A stretch of 13,273 nucleotides of DNA from Dehalococcoidia bacterium (GTDB lineage: Bacteria > Chloroflexota > Dehalococcoidia > GIF9 > UBA5629): the NCBI GenBank assembly GCA_007280145.1, contig QYPU01000053.1:1-13273 (forward strand), in the 5' to 3' direction. A program made the translations under genes and the position numbers. Every line of letters begins with the position of its first letter. Position 1 is the stretch's first letter. Below, one piece after another: positions 1-7,771 of the stretch. The notes beneath the pieces were generated by a model. It was not told the DNA's origin and searched no databases. It worked only from the letters and a program-made list of their open reading frames with translations.

Positions 1-156
1 AAATCACGCCTTGATCGGATGCTCTAGGCTACCCTTTATTTTCATCCTGCGTGGTGCCGGCTGCAATAGGCATGATTGATTCTGAGGAGATCCTTTAGCA
101 ATCCTGACTATCATTCTGAGCCACTCGCTATTGGCTAGCCTAATCTGCATTCTCGG
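1..156. other. Non-coding end of window, no gene seen
   Basis: No convincing reading frame, tRNA or terminator is visible in this stretch downstream of the SAM-hydrolase gene. The 8-mer ATTCTGAG occurs twice (79-86 and 113-120) in direct orientation, and a short AGCCA/TGGCT stem (119-123 with 132-136) lies close to the gene end, but it has no following T-run. The doublet could be part of a dispersed repeat; this cannot be judged from one copy. Confidence 0.4.
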
Positions 157-993
157 TTAACTTCCTTTCAGTCTTACTTCAACGCCCACCTTGGTATCCA
201 GGAAAACAGCAGCATTCCCGTTCTTAAGCGCTATTTCCAGATAACCGCTGCTGCCGATGATGGCTGCCAGCCCGCTTCCCTGGCTGTAAAAGTGGCTCAG
301 GCCATGTATGTGCTGGTTGCTTATCTCTACTGTAATCTCCTCTCCTGGCAAGTCGCTATTCCTGACGTTGGTAATCAGGTTGCCGAAATTATCTATGTGG
401 AGAATGCGGCCAAGCAAGTTTCCCTCAGTGTCATGATAGGGCCGCAGTATAGGAAAGGCATATAGACAGCTTATGCTCTCCCCAAACTTGTGTAAGGGCA
501 CGCCCAGGGAAAGATGGGCGGCGACTGGGGCGAAAATATCTCGTCCGTGGAAGGTAGTACTGACTGGCTGTCGCCAGAAATCGGGGTTGGTGATGGCAAC
601 AGCTTCGAGGTCTGCACCAAGTTTTCTGTGCTCGAGGTTAGGGTGGGTAGAGGTGGGTGGCCTGGCAGGTGTCGGGCATAGCTCATCTATTATATAGCTC
701 AGGACACCGTTGTCTGGAGCCAGGAAAAGGGCTGAAGGCGTTTTTAAGATAATAGCTTTCCGCTGGCTGCCGACGCTCGGGTCGACTATAGCCAGATGGA
801 TTGTTCCTTCGGGGAAATAGTGATGAGCTGTGCTGAGGATGAAGGCAGACTGGAGGATATTCTGGGATTCAATGGAGTGACATACATCAACAATGGTTGC
901 TCTTGGATTGATGGTGAGGATTACCCCTTTCATGGCGGCCACATAAGCATCGCTCGTGCCGAAGTCGGTGGTCAGGGTTATCACTGGAGCCAT
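157..993 (-). CDS. SAM hydroxide adenosyltransferase (DUF62 / SAM hydrolase family)
   Basis: Predicted to hydrolyse S-adenosylmethionine to adenosine and methionine in the cytosol, the known reaction of the prokaryotic DUF62 proteins related to fluorinase and chlorinase. The N-terminal signature TTDFGTSDAY (residues 8-17), the VDPSVG motif (70-75), the PDNG motif (93-96), FHGRD (148-152) and the C-terminal DNFGNLITN (201-209) are all present. The family's Asp-Arg-His active-site set is recognisable as D71, R78 and H149, with the 7-residue Asp-Arg spacing kept. About 20 extra residues between PDNG and FHGRD (roughly 106-130) push the His further along than in the archaeal enzyme; the total of 278 residues is near the family norm. 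The ATG at 993 lies 18 bases after the secG stop, without a clear Shine-Dalgarno, so the gene is probably the third cistron of the gatB-secG operon. Family assignment is firm; physiological role is not known. Confidence 0.9.
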   Translation of the reverse strand: MAPVITLTTDFGTSDAYVAAMKGVILTINPRATIVDVCHSIESQNILQSAFILSTAHHYFPEGTIHLAIVDPSVGSQRKAIILKTPSALFLAPDNGVLSYIIDELCPTPARPPTSTHPNLEHRKLGADLEAVAITNPDFWRQPVSTTFHGRDIFAPVAAHLSLGVPLHKFGESISCLYAFPILRPYHDTEGNLLGRILHIDNFGNLITNVRNSDLPGEEITVEISNQHIHGLSHFYSQGSGLAAIIGSSGYLEIALKNGNAAVFLDTKVGVEVRLKGS

Positions 994-1011
994 GTTAGCT
1001 TTTATTTGTAG

Positions 1012-1233
1012 CTAAGACTTGATCTTGGCAGCCCAGAAGGAAAGGATTATGAGCACGACAACTAAAGCGATAGTGAACCGCATGAGGGACTTTTCGACCC
1101 CTCGCCGCGTTCGGTAAACAGTATCGGCCTGGCCGAATATGCCTCCAAGTCCACCGCCGTGCACCTGCACCAGGATTACGGCGATTAAGGCTATAGCTAC
1201 TAAAATCTGGGCCACCATGAGGTAAGTAGGCAT
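1012..1233 (-). CDS. secG: SecG subunit of the protein-export translocon
   Basis: Small inner-membrane subunit that stimulates SecYEG-SecA protein translocation. The 73-residue product has the standard two-helix hairpin: a first hydrophobic segment at about residues 5-23, then the loop with the SecG hallmark LVQVHGGGLGGIFG (about 21-34), then a second hydrophobic segment at about 51-69 ending in a short lysine-containing tail. Length and topology are normal for bacterial SecG. The ATG at 1233 follows the gatB stop codon (1235-1237) by one base. Its ribosome-binding site GGAGG (minus strand 1246-1242) sits inside the last gatB codons, 8 bases before the start, so secG translation is probably coupled to gatB. 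Confidence 0.93.
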   Translation of the reverse strand: MPTYLMVAQILVAIALIAVILVQVHGGGLGGIFGQADTVYRTRRGVEKSLMRFTIALVVVLIILSFWAAKIKS

Positions 1234-1234
1234 T

Positions 1235-2710
1235 TTATTTTCCTCCGAGTTTATCTAGAAGTATTCTCTTTGCTATGCCGGGATTAGCTCGTCCCTTAGT
1301 GGCTTTCATCACCTGTCCAATAAGGAAAGCCAGGGCTTGTTGCTTCCCGTCCTGAAAGTCAGACACTGCCTGACTGTTGTCAGCTATTATTTGGGCTGCT
1401 ATCTTCTCTATTTCTGAACTGTCGCTGATTTGGCTGAGCCCCTTCTCAGCAATAATGTCGCTTGCTGGCTTGCCGTTGAGGAACATATCTTCAAAGACTG
1501 TTTTAGCTGCCGGGCCGCTGAGAGTCCCCTCATCTATCAAGTCCAGCATCTCTACTAAATGCTTCGGGGTGACCCTGGTTTCTTCAATGCTGGCATTGGT
1601 AGTATTGAGCATTCGGCTGAAGTCCCCAAGCAGCCAGTTACTTACTGCCTTTGCCTTCTTATGAAGGTTGTTTTCGTTCGAGGTGCCTGTCATCAGCTTG
1701 ATGCAGTCCTCGAAGTAGTCAGCCATCGCCTTGGAATCGACAAGCAAGTTGGCGTCATATGTGGGCAAACCATACTGGGACATAAAGCGGTCTCGCCTTA
1801 CATCAGGCAGCTCGGGCAGGCGAGACCTGATTTCCTCTACCCAGGTCTTGTCGAAAACCAGTGGTGGTAAATCGGGCTCAGGAAAGTAGCGGTAGTCATG
1901 TGCATATTCCTTGCTCCTCTGGCTCACGGTCATCCCTCTTTCCTCTACCCAGCCTCGTGTCTCCTGGATGATTCTCCCGCCTTTTTCCAGCTCTTGCCGC
2001 TGGCGTTTGGCTTCATACTCTAAAGCCCGGTAGACAGCTTTGAAGCTGTTCATATTCTTAACTTCAACCTTGCCCAAATATTCGGTGGTGCCTTCGGGTC
2101 GAATACTGATGTTGGCATCGCACCTGAAGCTCCCCTCTTCCATATTGCATGTAGACACGCCTAAATACTGGAGAATAGTTCGCAGCTTCATCAGATATTG
2201 CCTGGCTTCTTCTGGCGAGCTGATATCTGGCTCGCCGACGATTTCCATCAAAGGTACTCCAGCCCGGTTGGCATCAACCAGGCTATAGGTTTCGCCTTCA
2301 GGCGTAGTGCAGTGGGTCAGTTTGGCGGTATCCTCCTCGAGGTGGACTCGGGTAATGTCGAGCTTCTTCTTTGTCCCGTCCATATCGATTGTTAGCCAGC
2401 CGTGCTGCCCCATCGGAGCGTCATACTGGGAAATCTGATACCCCTTCAGTAAGTCCGGGTAAGGATAGTTCTTGCGGTCGAACCTGGCATATTCGGCGAT
2501 GGTGCAGTTAAGGGCTAAAGCCGTCATTACGGTATACTCTACTGCCTTTTCGTTAATCGTTGGCAGGACCCCGGGCATGGCCAGGCAAATAGGGCAGACA
2601 TATGTATTAGGTGGAGCATTAGCATAATCAGCACTGCAAGAGCAAAACATCTTGCTCCTGGTCAATAGCTGGGCATGGACTTCCAGGCCGATAACAGTCT
2701 CGTATTCCAC
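1235..2710 (-). CDS. gatB: Asp-tRNA(Asn)/Glu-tRNA(Gln) amidotransferase subunit B
   Basis: The tRNA-binding and kinase-like subunit of the GatCAB complex, which converts misacylated Glu-tRNA(Gln) or Asp-tRNA(Asn) to the amidated form in the cytosol. From a GTG start at 2710 the product has 491 residues and begins VEYETVIGLEVHAQL, the standard GatB N-terminus. The zinc-site cysteines are C23, C25, C39 and C42 (FCSC, then CPIC). RKNYPYPDL, KGYQISQ and NRAGVPLMEIV follow in the catalytic cradle, and the protein ends with the YqeY-like tail (ANPGIAKRILLDKL). The frame stays open upstream to an ATG at 2980, but those 90 extra residues are unlike GatB and would cross the promoter, so GTG 2710 is preferred. 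No gatA or gatC is in the window. secG follows after one base. Confidence 0.95.
   Translation of the reverse strand: MEYETVIGLEVHAQLLTRSKMFCSCSADYANAPPNTYVCPICLAMPGVLPTINEKAVEYTVMTALALNCTIAEYARFDRKNYPYPDLLKGYQISQYDAPMGQHGWLTIDMDGTKKKLDITRVHLEEDTAKLTHCTTPEGETYSLVDANRAGVPLMEIVGEPDISSPEEARQYLMKLRTILQYLGVSTCNMEEGSFRCDANISIRPEGTTEYLGKVEVKNMNSFKAVYRALEYEAKRQRQELEKGGRIIQETRGWVEERGMTVSQRSKEYAHDYRYFPEPDLPPLVFDKTWVEEIRSRLPELPDVRRDRFMSQYGLPTYDANLLVDSKAMADYFEDCIKLMTGTSNENNLHKKAKAVSNWLLGDFSRMLNTTNASIEETRVTPKHLVEMLDLIDEGTLSGPAAKTVFEDMFLNGKPASDIIAEKGLSQISDSSEIEKIAAQIIADNSQAVSDFQDGKQQALAFLIGQVMKATKGRANPGIAKRILLDKLGGK
1242..1246 (-). promoter_or_regulatory. Ribosome-binding site of secG inside gatB
   Basis: GGAGG on the minus strand, 8 bases before the secG ATG, embedded in the glycine codons at the end of gatB. 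It fixes the secG start and implies translational coupling. Confidence 0.75.
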
Positions 2711-2720
2711 GACATCGGTT

Positions 2721-2749
2721 AGTATAGCAGCATAGCTGGGAAGAGGCAA
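2721..2749 (-). promoter_or_regulatory. Sigma-70-type promoter for gatB, giving a (near-)leaderless mRNA
   Basis: On the minus strand, TTGCCT (2749-2744; 4 of 6 to consensus) is followed after 17 bases by TATACT (2726-2721; 5 of 6). Transcription would begin around 2716-2713, leaving only about 3-6 bases before the GTG at 2710. No Shine-Dalgarno precedes that GTG, which agrees with a leaderless transcript. Position is read from sequence; activity is inferred. Confidence 0.6.
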
Positions 2750-2987
2750 ACGACCCTCTAAGGTTTGGCGCTGCGTTTCTTGACTGCACAGTACTTTGCT
2801 GTGGCTCAAGTAATCCTCCAGGATGGTAAAGGACAAAGCTGGTTGGATTGGGCCAGTAGACACAGCACGAAATACAACACCCAACAAAATGACGGAATGT
2901 GTAGCGCTCATAGGTTGTTCTATTAATTGGTTGAAGTGAGCTTTAATGTGATGTAAGATATAACCACGTATGTGATACAACTTATTC
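2750..2987. other. Divergent spacer between gatB and the defence block
   Basis: Open in the gatB frame, but the translation (residues before the GatB N-terminus) resembles nothing recognisable, so it is treated as non-coding. On the plus strand a TATAAC (2959-2964) could serve as a -10 for the methyltransferase gene. The best upstream TTGAAG (2931-2936) is 22 bases away, too far for a standard promoter, so no confident plus-strand promoter is called. Confidence 0.4.
2925..2934 (+). repeat. Left copy of a 10-bp direct repeat flanking the island
   Basis: AATTGGTTGA, repeated identically and in the same orientation at 12789-12798, just outside the last defence gene. It brackets the whole block. 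The bases either side do not match further, so this may be coincidence. Confidence 0.25.
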
Positions 2988-2993
2988 AGGAGG
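2988..2993 (+). promoter_or_regulatory. Consensus ribosome-binding site in front of an ATA codon
   Basis: AGGAGG is a perfect Shine-Dalgarno match. Seven bases further on lies ATA (3001-3003), in frame with the large methyltransferase gene, where an ATG would be expected. The site argues that translation originally began, or still begins, at 3001. Confidence 0.7.
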
Positions 2994-3000
2994 CTGAGAA

Positions 3001-6000
3001 ATAAACCGCCTGGAACGTGAACAATCTGTTCTGGAGCTACTTAAAGACCTCCGCGGGCTAGAACCTCTCAAACAGTTATTCTGGTCTGAGCTGAACTACG
3101 ACCGTGTGAATCAGCCCCTCTCACGCCGCGGATGGAATCAAACTGCGGCTAATGCCCTCGCTGAAGACCCGGTTTTGTTTGCCGGCGGCGGGCAGAACAA
3201 TGATTTCCATGTTGTTTACAGCCGTCTGCCTCAAGACCGATTGCTTTTGGGGCAGGAACGCCCCGTAGTCACCCAACTTCTCAGGGAACATCCCTATGCT
3301 CTATTCATCTTCTCCAATCAGCCACAAGACTACTGGCACTTTATCAACGTAAAGTACGATACTGAGACAGAAAAACGCCGTCTATTCCGCCGTATCAGTA
3401 TCAGTCCAGAGGAACGCCTCCGCACCGCCGCAGAGCGCATCTCCATGCTGGATTTGCAATCCATCCAGCCGGATATGTTCGGTTTACAGCCACTTACTAT
3501 TCAGTCCAAACATGACGAAGCTTTTGATGTTGAAGCGGTTACCAGGCAATTCTTTGACGAGTATAAGGCTATATACAGAATTCTTGAAAACGATTTGTGC
3601 GACCAGACAAACGACCGCTCGTGGGCGCATGATTATTCACTACAATTCCTAAACCGCTGCATGTTTATCTACTTCATTCAGCGCAAAGGCTGGCTGGGAA
3701 ACGACCGTGATTTTCTGCCTTCCTTCTGGAAAAGCTACCAGCGCTCTGGACAGAGTCGAGACTCATTTGTGGACAACTGGCTGAAAGTGCTTTTCTTTGA
3801 AGCCTTCAACAACAAGTTCCATGGTGGCCATAACTATTTTCCAGCTGAAATTGAAGAGGCTCTATCTCTGGCGCCTTATCTCAACGGCGGTCTGTTCACC
3901 GAAAACAGGCTCGACCAGGAACATAAAGCGGCTATTTCTGACCGGCGCTTCGAGCAGGTCTTCAAGTTTCTGGAGCGCTACAATTTCACTATCGCTGAAG
4001 ATAGCCCGCTGGATAAGGAAGTGGCGGTTGACCCGGAGATGATAGGTAAGGTTTATGAAAGCCTGGTCAATATTCAGGACGATGTGGATGCCCGCGGCGA
4101 AGCCGGCATCTACTATACGCCGCGAACGGAGATTGACCTCATGTGCCGTTTGGCACTTGTTGATCACCTATCTAACCACCTGGGCGAGGATAAGAAAAGC
4201 CTGCTCTATCAACTGGTCTTCGCCCTTGAAGTAGATGAGAAGGTCGAAGCAGACCACGTCGTTTCCAAAGAGAACCTCTGGCCTGCTCTCAATGAACACC
4301 TACAGGATATTACAGTTTTAGACCCTGCCTGCGGTTCAGGTTCTTTTCTGGTCGGTATGCTCAACATTCTCGATGACCTCCGGGAACGGGCTAACCGGCA
4401 GTTCGGCATAGCGGAAGCGTCCTATGAGCGTAAGAAACGGATTATTGGCCAATCACTTTACGGTGTGGATGTCATGGAGTGGGCCTGCCACGTCACTGAG
4501 CTGCGCCTCTGGCTGGCGCTGATTATTGATGCTGAATTTACACGGGAAGAACTGCATGTCCGGCGGGAGCCTCTACTGCCCTACTTCTCGTTCAAAATTC
4601 GCTGTGGAGACAGCCTGGTTCAGGAAGTCGGCGGGATAAACCTGGGGCGTATTGCTGCCTCGCAGGAGATACCACCTCCGTTGAAAGCTCGAATTACGAC
4701 CCTGAAGGATGAAAAACTTAAGTTCTACAATAACGATAAAACAGGCAAATTTCATTCAGTGGAGGCTTTGAAGAATGAGGAAAAGCGGCTATTTTCAGAT
4801 ATTCTGGATGCCCGTCAGCACAGAATACAAGAGCGCATCAAGGCTCTACGGCGGAAGTTGGAAGGTCCTCAGACGTATCAGATAGACCTCGACGGCAAAG
4901 GGGCTCCGCGCCCCCATCAGATGGACCTGGAAGCGAACAAAAGCCGACAGGAAATTGAAGCCCTCACCATTGGATTATCACAGACTGAAGCATCAGAAAA
5001 AGCAATTAGCACCGCTAAAGAAGTGCCCTTTGTCTGGGATATCGCCTTTGTGGAAATCTTTGAGAGTGAGAAAGCGGGTTTTGGCATTGTCATGGGCAAT
5101 CCACCGTATGTCCGCCAGGAGGCAATTGCCGACCCGCACCTACCGCGCGATAAGGTGACGGTAGAAAACAAGAGGGCATATAAAGATAAACTGGCGCGTT
5201 CGGTATACCAGGCATTCCCCCGCTTCTTCGGCTACAAGGCCGGCAGCAACACCGTGGCGCACAAGATTGATGCCAAGAGCGACCTGTATATCTATTTCTA
5301 CCTGCACGGGCTTTCCCTGCTGAACGGCAAAGGCTCATTCTGTTTTATCACCTCCAACTCCTGGCTGGATGTAGGCTATGGGGCTGACCTGCAAGAGTTT
5401 TTGCTCAAGCATAGCCATGTCAAGCTGGTGCTGGATAACCAGGTGCGTCGCACCTTTGCCAACGCCGACGTCAACTCAATTATCGTGCTCTTTTCGGCGC
5501 CGGATGACCGCCATGAATGGGCGCTGGAAAAGACGGCGCGCTTTGTAATGTTTCGGGTACCGTTTGAGCATATTCTGTCACCGGTAATCTTTGATGAGAT
5601 TGAGGAAGCAACCGAGCGTAAAGCGACCAAAGAATACCGCGTCTTCCCTATCCCGCAGGAAAAACTGTTGGAAGACGGCTGTGAATTGCCAGAGGAGGAG
5701 GAAGCGGCGAAAGCTTCAGGCCCCCTGATTAAAGTAGCCCGCTACATTGGCAACAAGTGGGGTGGCAAGTATTTGAGGGCACCGGACATCTACTGGACAA
5801 TTTTGGAGAAAGGGAAAGGCAGACTGGTACGTCTGGGCGATGTTGCTGAGGTACGCCGTGGCTTTACTACAGGTGCAAATGAATTCTTTTATCTGGATGA
5901 GGAAAAGATACAGGAGTGGGGCATTGAGGAAGAGTTCTTGAAGCCAGTGATAAAAAGCCCTCGAGAATGTAAGCATATTTTAATCGACCCGAGTGACCTA

Positions 6001-6594
6001 AAGTATAAACTCTTTATGTGCCACAAGGATAAAAAAGAGCTTGAAGGAACGGCGGCTGTTGAATATATTAAATGGGGCGAATCGCGTAGATTCCATAAGC
6101 GGCCAACTTGTATAGGAAGACTCAGATGGTGGCAAAGCGGATTAGAGAATGCGAATAGCTTGTTCGTTAAAGAGGCTAACGACACGTCAGCCGTATTCTA
6201 TAATCCAGAAAAATATCCGGTTGATTGTCGCCTTTATTGTGCTGATTTACCAAGTACCTTGTTTCTTTTTCTTAATTCCCCGATTGCCGCAATGATGTTC
6301 GAGATCTATAACCGAGCAGGATTGGGAGAAGGAGCAAGGAGTTTAATGGTATCCGACTATGCTGATGTACCTTGTTTATCCAGCCCTCATCTTGAAGAAG
6401 AAACAAGGAGAATCATTGAAGAAATATCTACATTACCTGCAAGAAAGCTAAGACTACCTGTAGGCGAAGAATGGCGTCATCTAGACCTTTTTATCTTTGA
6501 GGCTCTCAACCTCACCCACGGCGAGTGTGATGCAGTCTATGAAGCGGTAATTCAGCTAGTTGAGGCACGGCTGAAAAAGGCGGATAGTGTCTAA
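3001..6594 (+). CDS. Eco57I-like N6-adenine DNA methyltransferase, restriction-type (large, multidomain)
   Basis: Predicted SAM-dependent N6-adenine DNA methyltransferase of the fused restriction-modification (type IIG/Eco57I-like) kind. Numbered from 3001 (1197 residues): an N-terminal region (about 1-420) of possible nuclease or accessory role; SAM-binding motif DPACGSGSF from D441; a charged, helix-rich insertion (about 575-665); the adenine-methylase motif NPPY at 700-703; and a TaqI-like target-recognition region (about 940-1130). I cannot pick out a clean PD-(D/E)xK nuclease site. The first conventional start is a GTG at 3106, but the frame is open back to 3001 and those 35 residues (for example RGLEPLKQLFWSELNY) have coding character and sit behind AGGAGG. 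The gene therefore appears to start at ATA, or to have lost its ATG. It is followed after 30 bases by the DUF3644-like gene. Confidence 0.85.
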   Translation: MNRLEREQSVLELLKDLRGLEPLKQLFWSELNYDRVNQPLSRRGWNQTAANALAEDPVLFAGGGQNNDFHVVYSRLPQDRLLLGQERPVVTQLLREHPYALFIFSNQPQDYWHFINVKYDTETEKRRLFRRISISPEERLRTAAERISMLDLQSIQPDMFGLQPLTIQSKHDEAFDVEAVTRQFFDEYKAIYRILENDLCDQTNDRSWAHDYSLQFLNRCMFIYFIQRKGWLGNDRDFLPSFWKSYQRSGQSRDSFVDNWLKVLFFEAFNNKFHGGHNYFPAEIEEALSLAPYLNGGLFTENRLDQEHKAAISDRRFEQVFKFLERYNFTIAEDSPLDKEVAVDPEMIGKVYESLVNIQDDVDARGEAGIYYTPRTEIDLMCRLALVDHLSNHLGEDKKSLLYQLVFALEVDEKVEADHVVSKENLWPALNEHLQDITVLDPACGSGSFLVGMLNILDDLRERANRQFGIAEASYERKKRIIGQSLYGVDVMEWACHVTELRLWLALIIDAEFTREELHVRREPLLPYFSFKIRCGDSLVQEVGGINLGRIAASQEIPPPLKARITTLKDEKLKFYNNDKTGKFHSVEALKNEEKRLFSDILDARQHRIQERIKALRRKLEGPQTYQIDLDGKGAPRPHQMDLEANKSRQEIEALTIGLSQTEASEKAISTAKEVPFVWDIAFVEIFESEKAGFGIVMGNPPYVRQEAIADPHLPRDKVTVENKRAYKDKLARSVYQAFPRFFGYKAGSNTVAHKIDAKSDLYIYFYLHGLSLLNGKGSFCFITSNSWLDVGYGADLQEFLLKHSHVKLVLDNQVRRTFANADVNSIIVLFSAPDDRHEWALEKTARFVMFRVPFEHILSPVIFDEIEEATERKATKEYRVFPIPQEKLLEDGCELPEEEEAAKASGPLIKVARYIGNKWGGKYLRAPDIYWTILEKGKGRLVRLGDVAEVRRGFTTGANEFFYLDEEKIQEWGIEEEFLKPVIKSPRECKHILIDPSDLKYKLFMCHKDKKELEGTAAVEYIKWGESRRFHKRPTCIGRLRWWQSGLENANSLFVKEANDTSAVFYNPEKYPVDCRLYCADLPSTLFLFLNSPIAAMMFEIYNRAGLGEGARSLMVSDYADVPCLSSPHLEEETRRIIEEISTLPARKLRLPVGEEWRHLDLFIFEALNLTHGECDAVYEAVIQLVEARLKKADSV

Positions 6595-6624
6595 TGGCAG
6601 GCTCATTAAGGGAAGATAAATAGC

Positions 6625-7671
6625 ATGCCCAGAGGATTACCCAGGATAGTGAAAAGCCTGTTGGATAAAGCACGAGAAGCAGCGCTTCTTGCAGTGGAGA
6701 CATATAACAGACCAGGCACTGTTTTTCGCTCAAGAGCATATATAGTACTCATGCATATTGCCTGGACATCTCTTTTTCTAGCGATTTTCCACAGGCAGGG
6801 GATAAAACCTTACTATCGTGATACAAAGAACCCGCGCCGCTTCGCGAGGATTGATGATGAACCTAAACCATGGGATCTCAGTGAATGCATTCTACAATAT
6901 TGGAAAGGCTCTGACAACGCTGTAGCGCAGAACCTGCGGTTTTTCATTAGGTTGCGCAACAAGATTGAACACAGGCACCTACCAGAGTTAGACATTGAGA
7001 TCTTCGGCGAATGTCAGGCGCTCCTTTTCAACTTCGAGGAGATGATGGAGAAGGAATTCGGAACAAAGTACGCTTTGAATGAAAGCCTTGCTATTTCCCT
7101 TCAGTTTTCACGCATGAGACAGGCTGAGAGAGACAAATCAATAAGGCAGTTGATGAAACCCCTTGCAGATGATGTTACCAGCTTCATACAGAGGTTCCGC
7201 AGCGCACTGAGCGACAACATTGCTGGAGACATGGCCTATAGCTATAAGGTTTTTCTGCTTCCCAACGTAGGTGGCCATCCTTCACGTGATTCGCTTGCTG
7301 TTGAATTCATAGCCTATGACCCAAATGATTCAGAACAGTTGGGAATGTACGAAAAAATGACGGCTCTTGTGAAGGAGAAACACATTCCCGTTGCGAACCT
7401 CGACAAGTTTAAGCCGTCTGTTGTAGCTGAACAAGTAAGAGAAGCGTTAGGATTAAACAAGGAAGAGTTTAATGCAGGTCATCATATTAAGTGCTGGCGT
7501 TATTATAATGTGAGACCCTCAGGAGGGAGTAACAATCCTGCACAGTGTAGAACTGAGTTCTGCCAGTATGATGAAGCTCATGAAGACTACGTTTACACAA
7601 AGAAGTGGGTCGAATTCCTTATCGCTGAACTCCAGGATGATGAGAAATTCCGCACCATTCTTGGTAAGTAG
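6625..7671 (+). CDS. DUF3644-like HEPN protein, putative RNase
   Basis: A 348-residue protein whose N-terminal half resembles DUF3644, a family placed in the HEPN superfamily. HEPN nucleases cleave RNA through an R-x4-6-H motif. Here the helix FFIRLRNKIEHRH carries R111, N112 and H116, so the R-N-x3-H site is intact. The C-terminal part (about 280-348) has a His/Cys/aromatic-rich pattern (HHIKCWRYYNVRP, then a paired CRTEFCQY stretch) that I would guess is a small nucleic-acid-binding domain, without proof. ATG 6625 is preceded by AAGGGAAG with suitable spacing. It lies 30 bases after the methyltransferase stop and is probably co-transcribed with it. Base composition is more AT-rich than the methyltransferase core. 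Role inferred: RNA-cleaving effector or accessory in the defence locus. Domain call moderately firm, function not. Confidence 0.7.
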   Translation: MPRGLPRIVKSLLDKAREAALLAVETYNRPGTVFRSRAYIVLMHIAWTSLFLAIFHRQGIKPYYRDTKNPRRFARIDDEPKPWDLSECILQYWKGSDNAVAQNLRFFIRLRNKIEHRHLPELDIEIFGECQALLFNFEEMMEKEFGTKYALNESLAISLQFSRMRQAERDKSIRQLMKPLADDVTSFIQRFRSALSDNIAGDMAYSYKVFLLPNVGGHPSRDSLAVEFIAYDPNDSEQLGMYEKMTALVKEKHIPVANLDKFKPSVVAEQVREALGLNKEEFNAGHHIKCWRYYNVRPSGGSNNPAQCRTEFCQYDEAHEDYVYTKKWVEFLIAELQDDEKFRTILGK

Positions 7672-7771
7672 GACATCTTGATACTGAACATGCTTGTGGT
7701 GGTAGAGTCTAATGAGTTGGTGAGGAATCGGCTGGCAAAGGTGAGATCCATATAAAAGGAGTTTGACTGAA

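Noticed and set aside
119..136. Possible terminator behind the SAM-hydrolase gene
   Set aside because: Only a 5-bp AGCCA/TGGCT stem with no following T-run.
157..993. SAM hydrolase as an anti-restriction partner of the nearby methyltransferase
   Set aside because: Phage SAM-degrading anti-restriction enzymes are a different idea; this is a chromosomal DUF62 gene in the gatB-secG operon on the opposite strand, so no functional link is supported.
2711..2980. Upstream extension of gatB to ATG 2980 (90 extra residues)
   Set aside because: The conserved GatB N-terminus begins at GTG 2710, the extension resembles nothing, and a promoter lies within it.
7672..7755. 28 open codons in frame after the stop of the DUF3644-like gene, including a 21-codon ATG frame
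   Set aside because: Too short to be significant by chance and without recognisable content; no ribosome site of its own.
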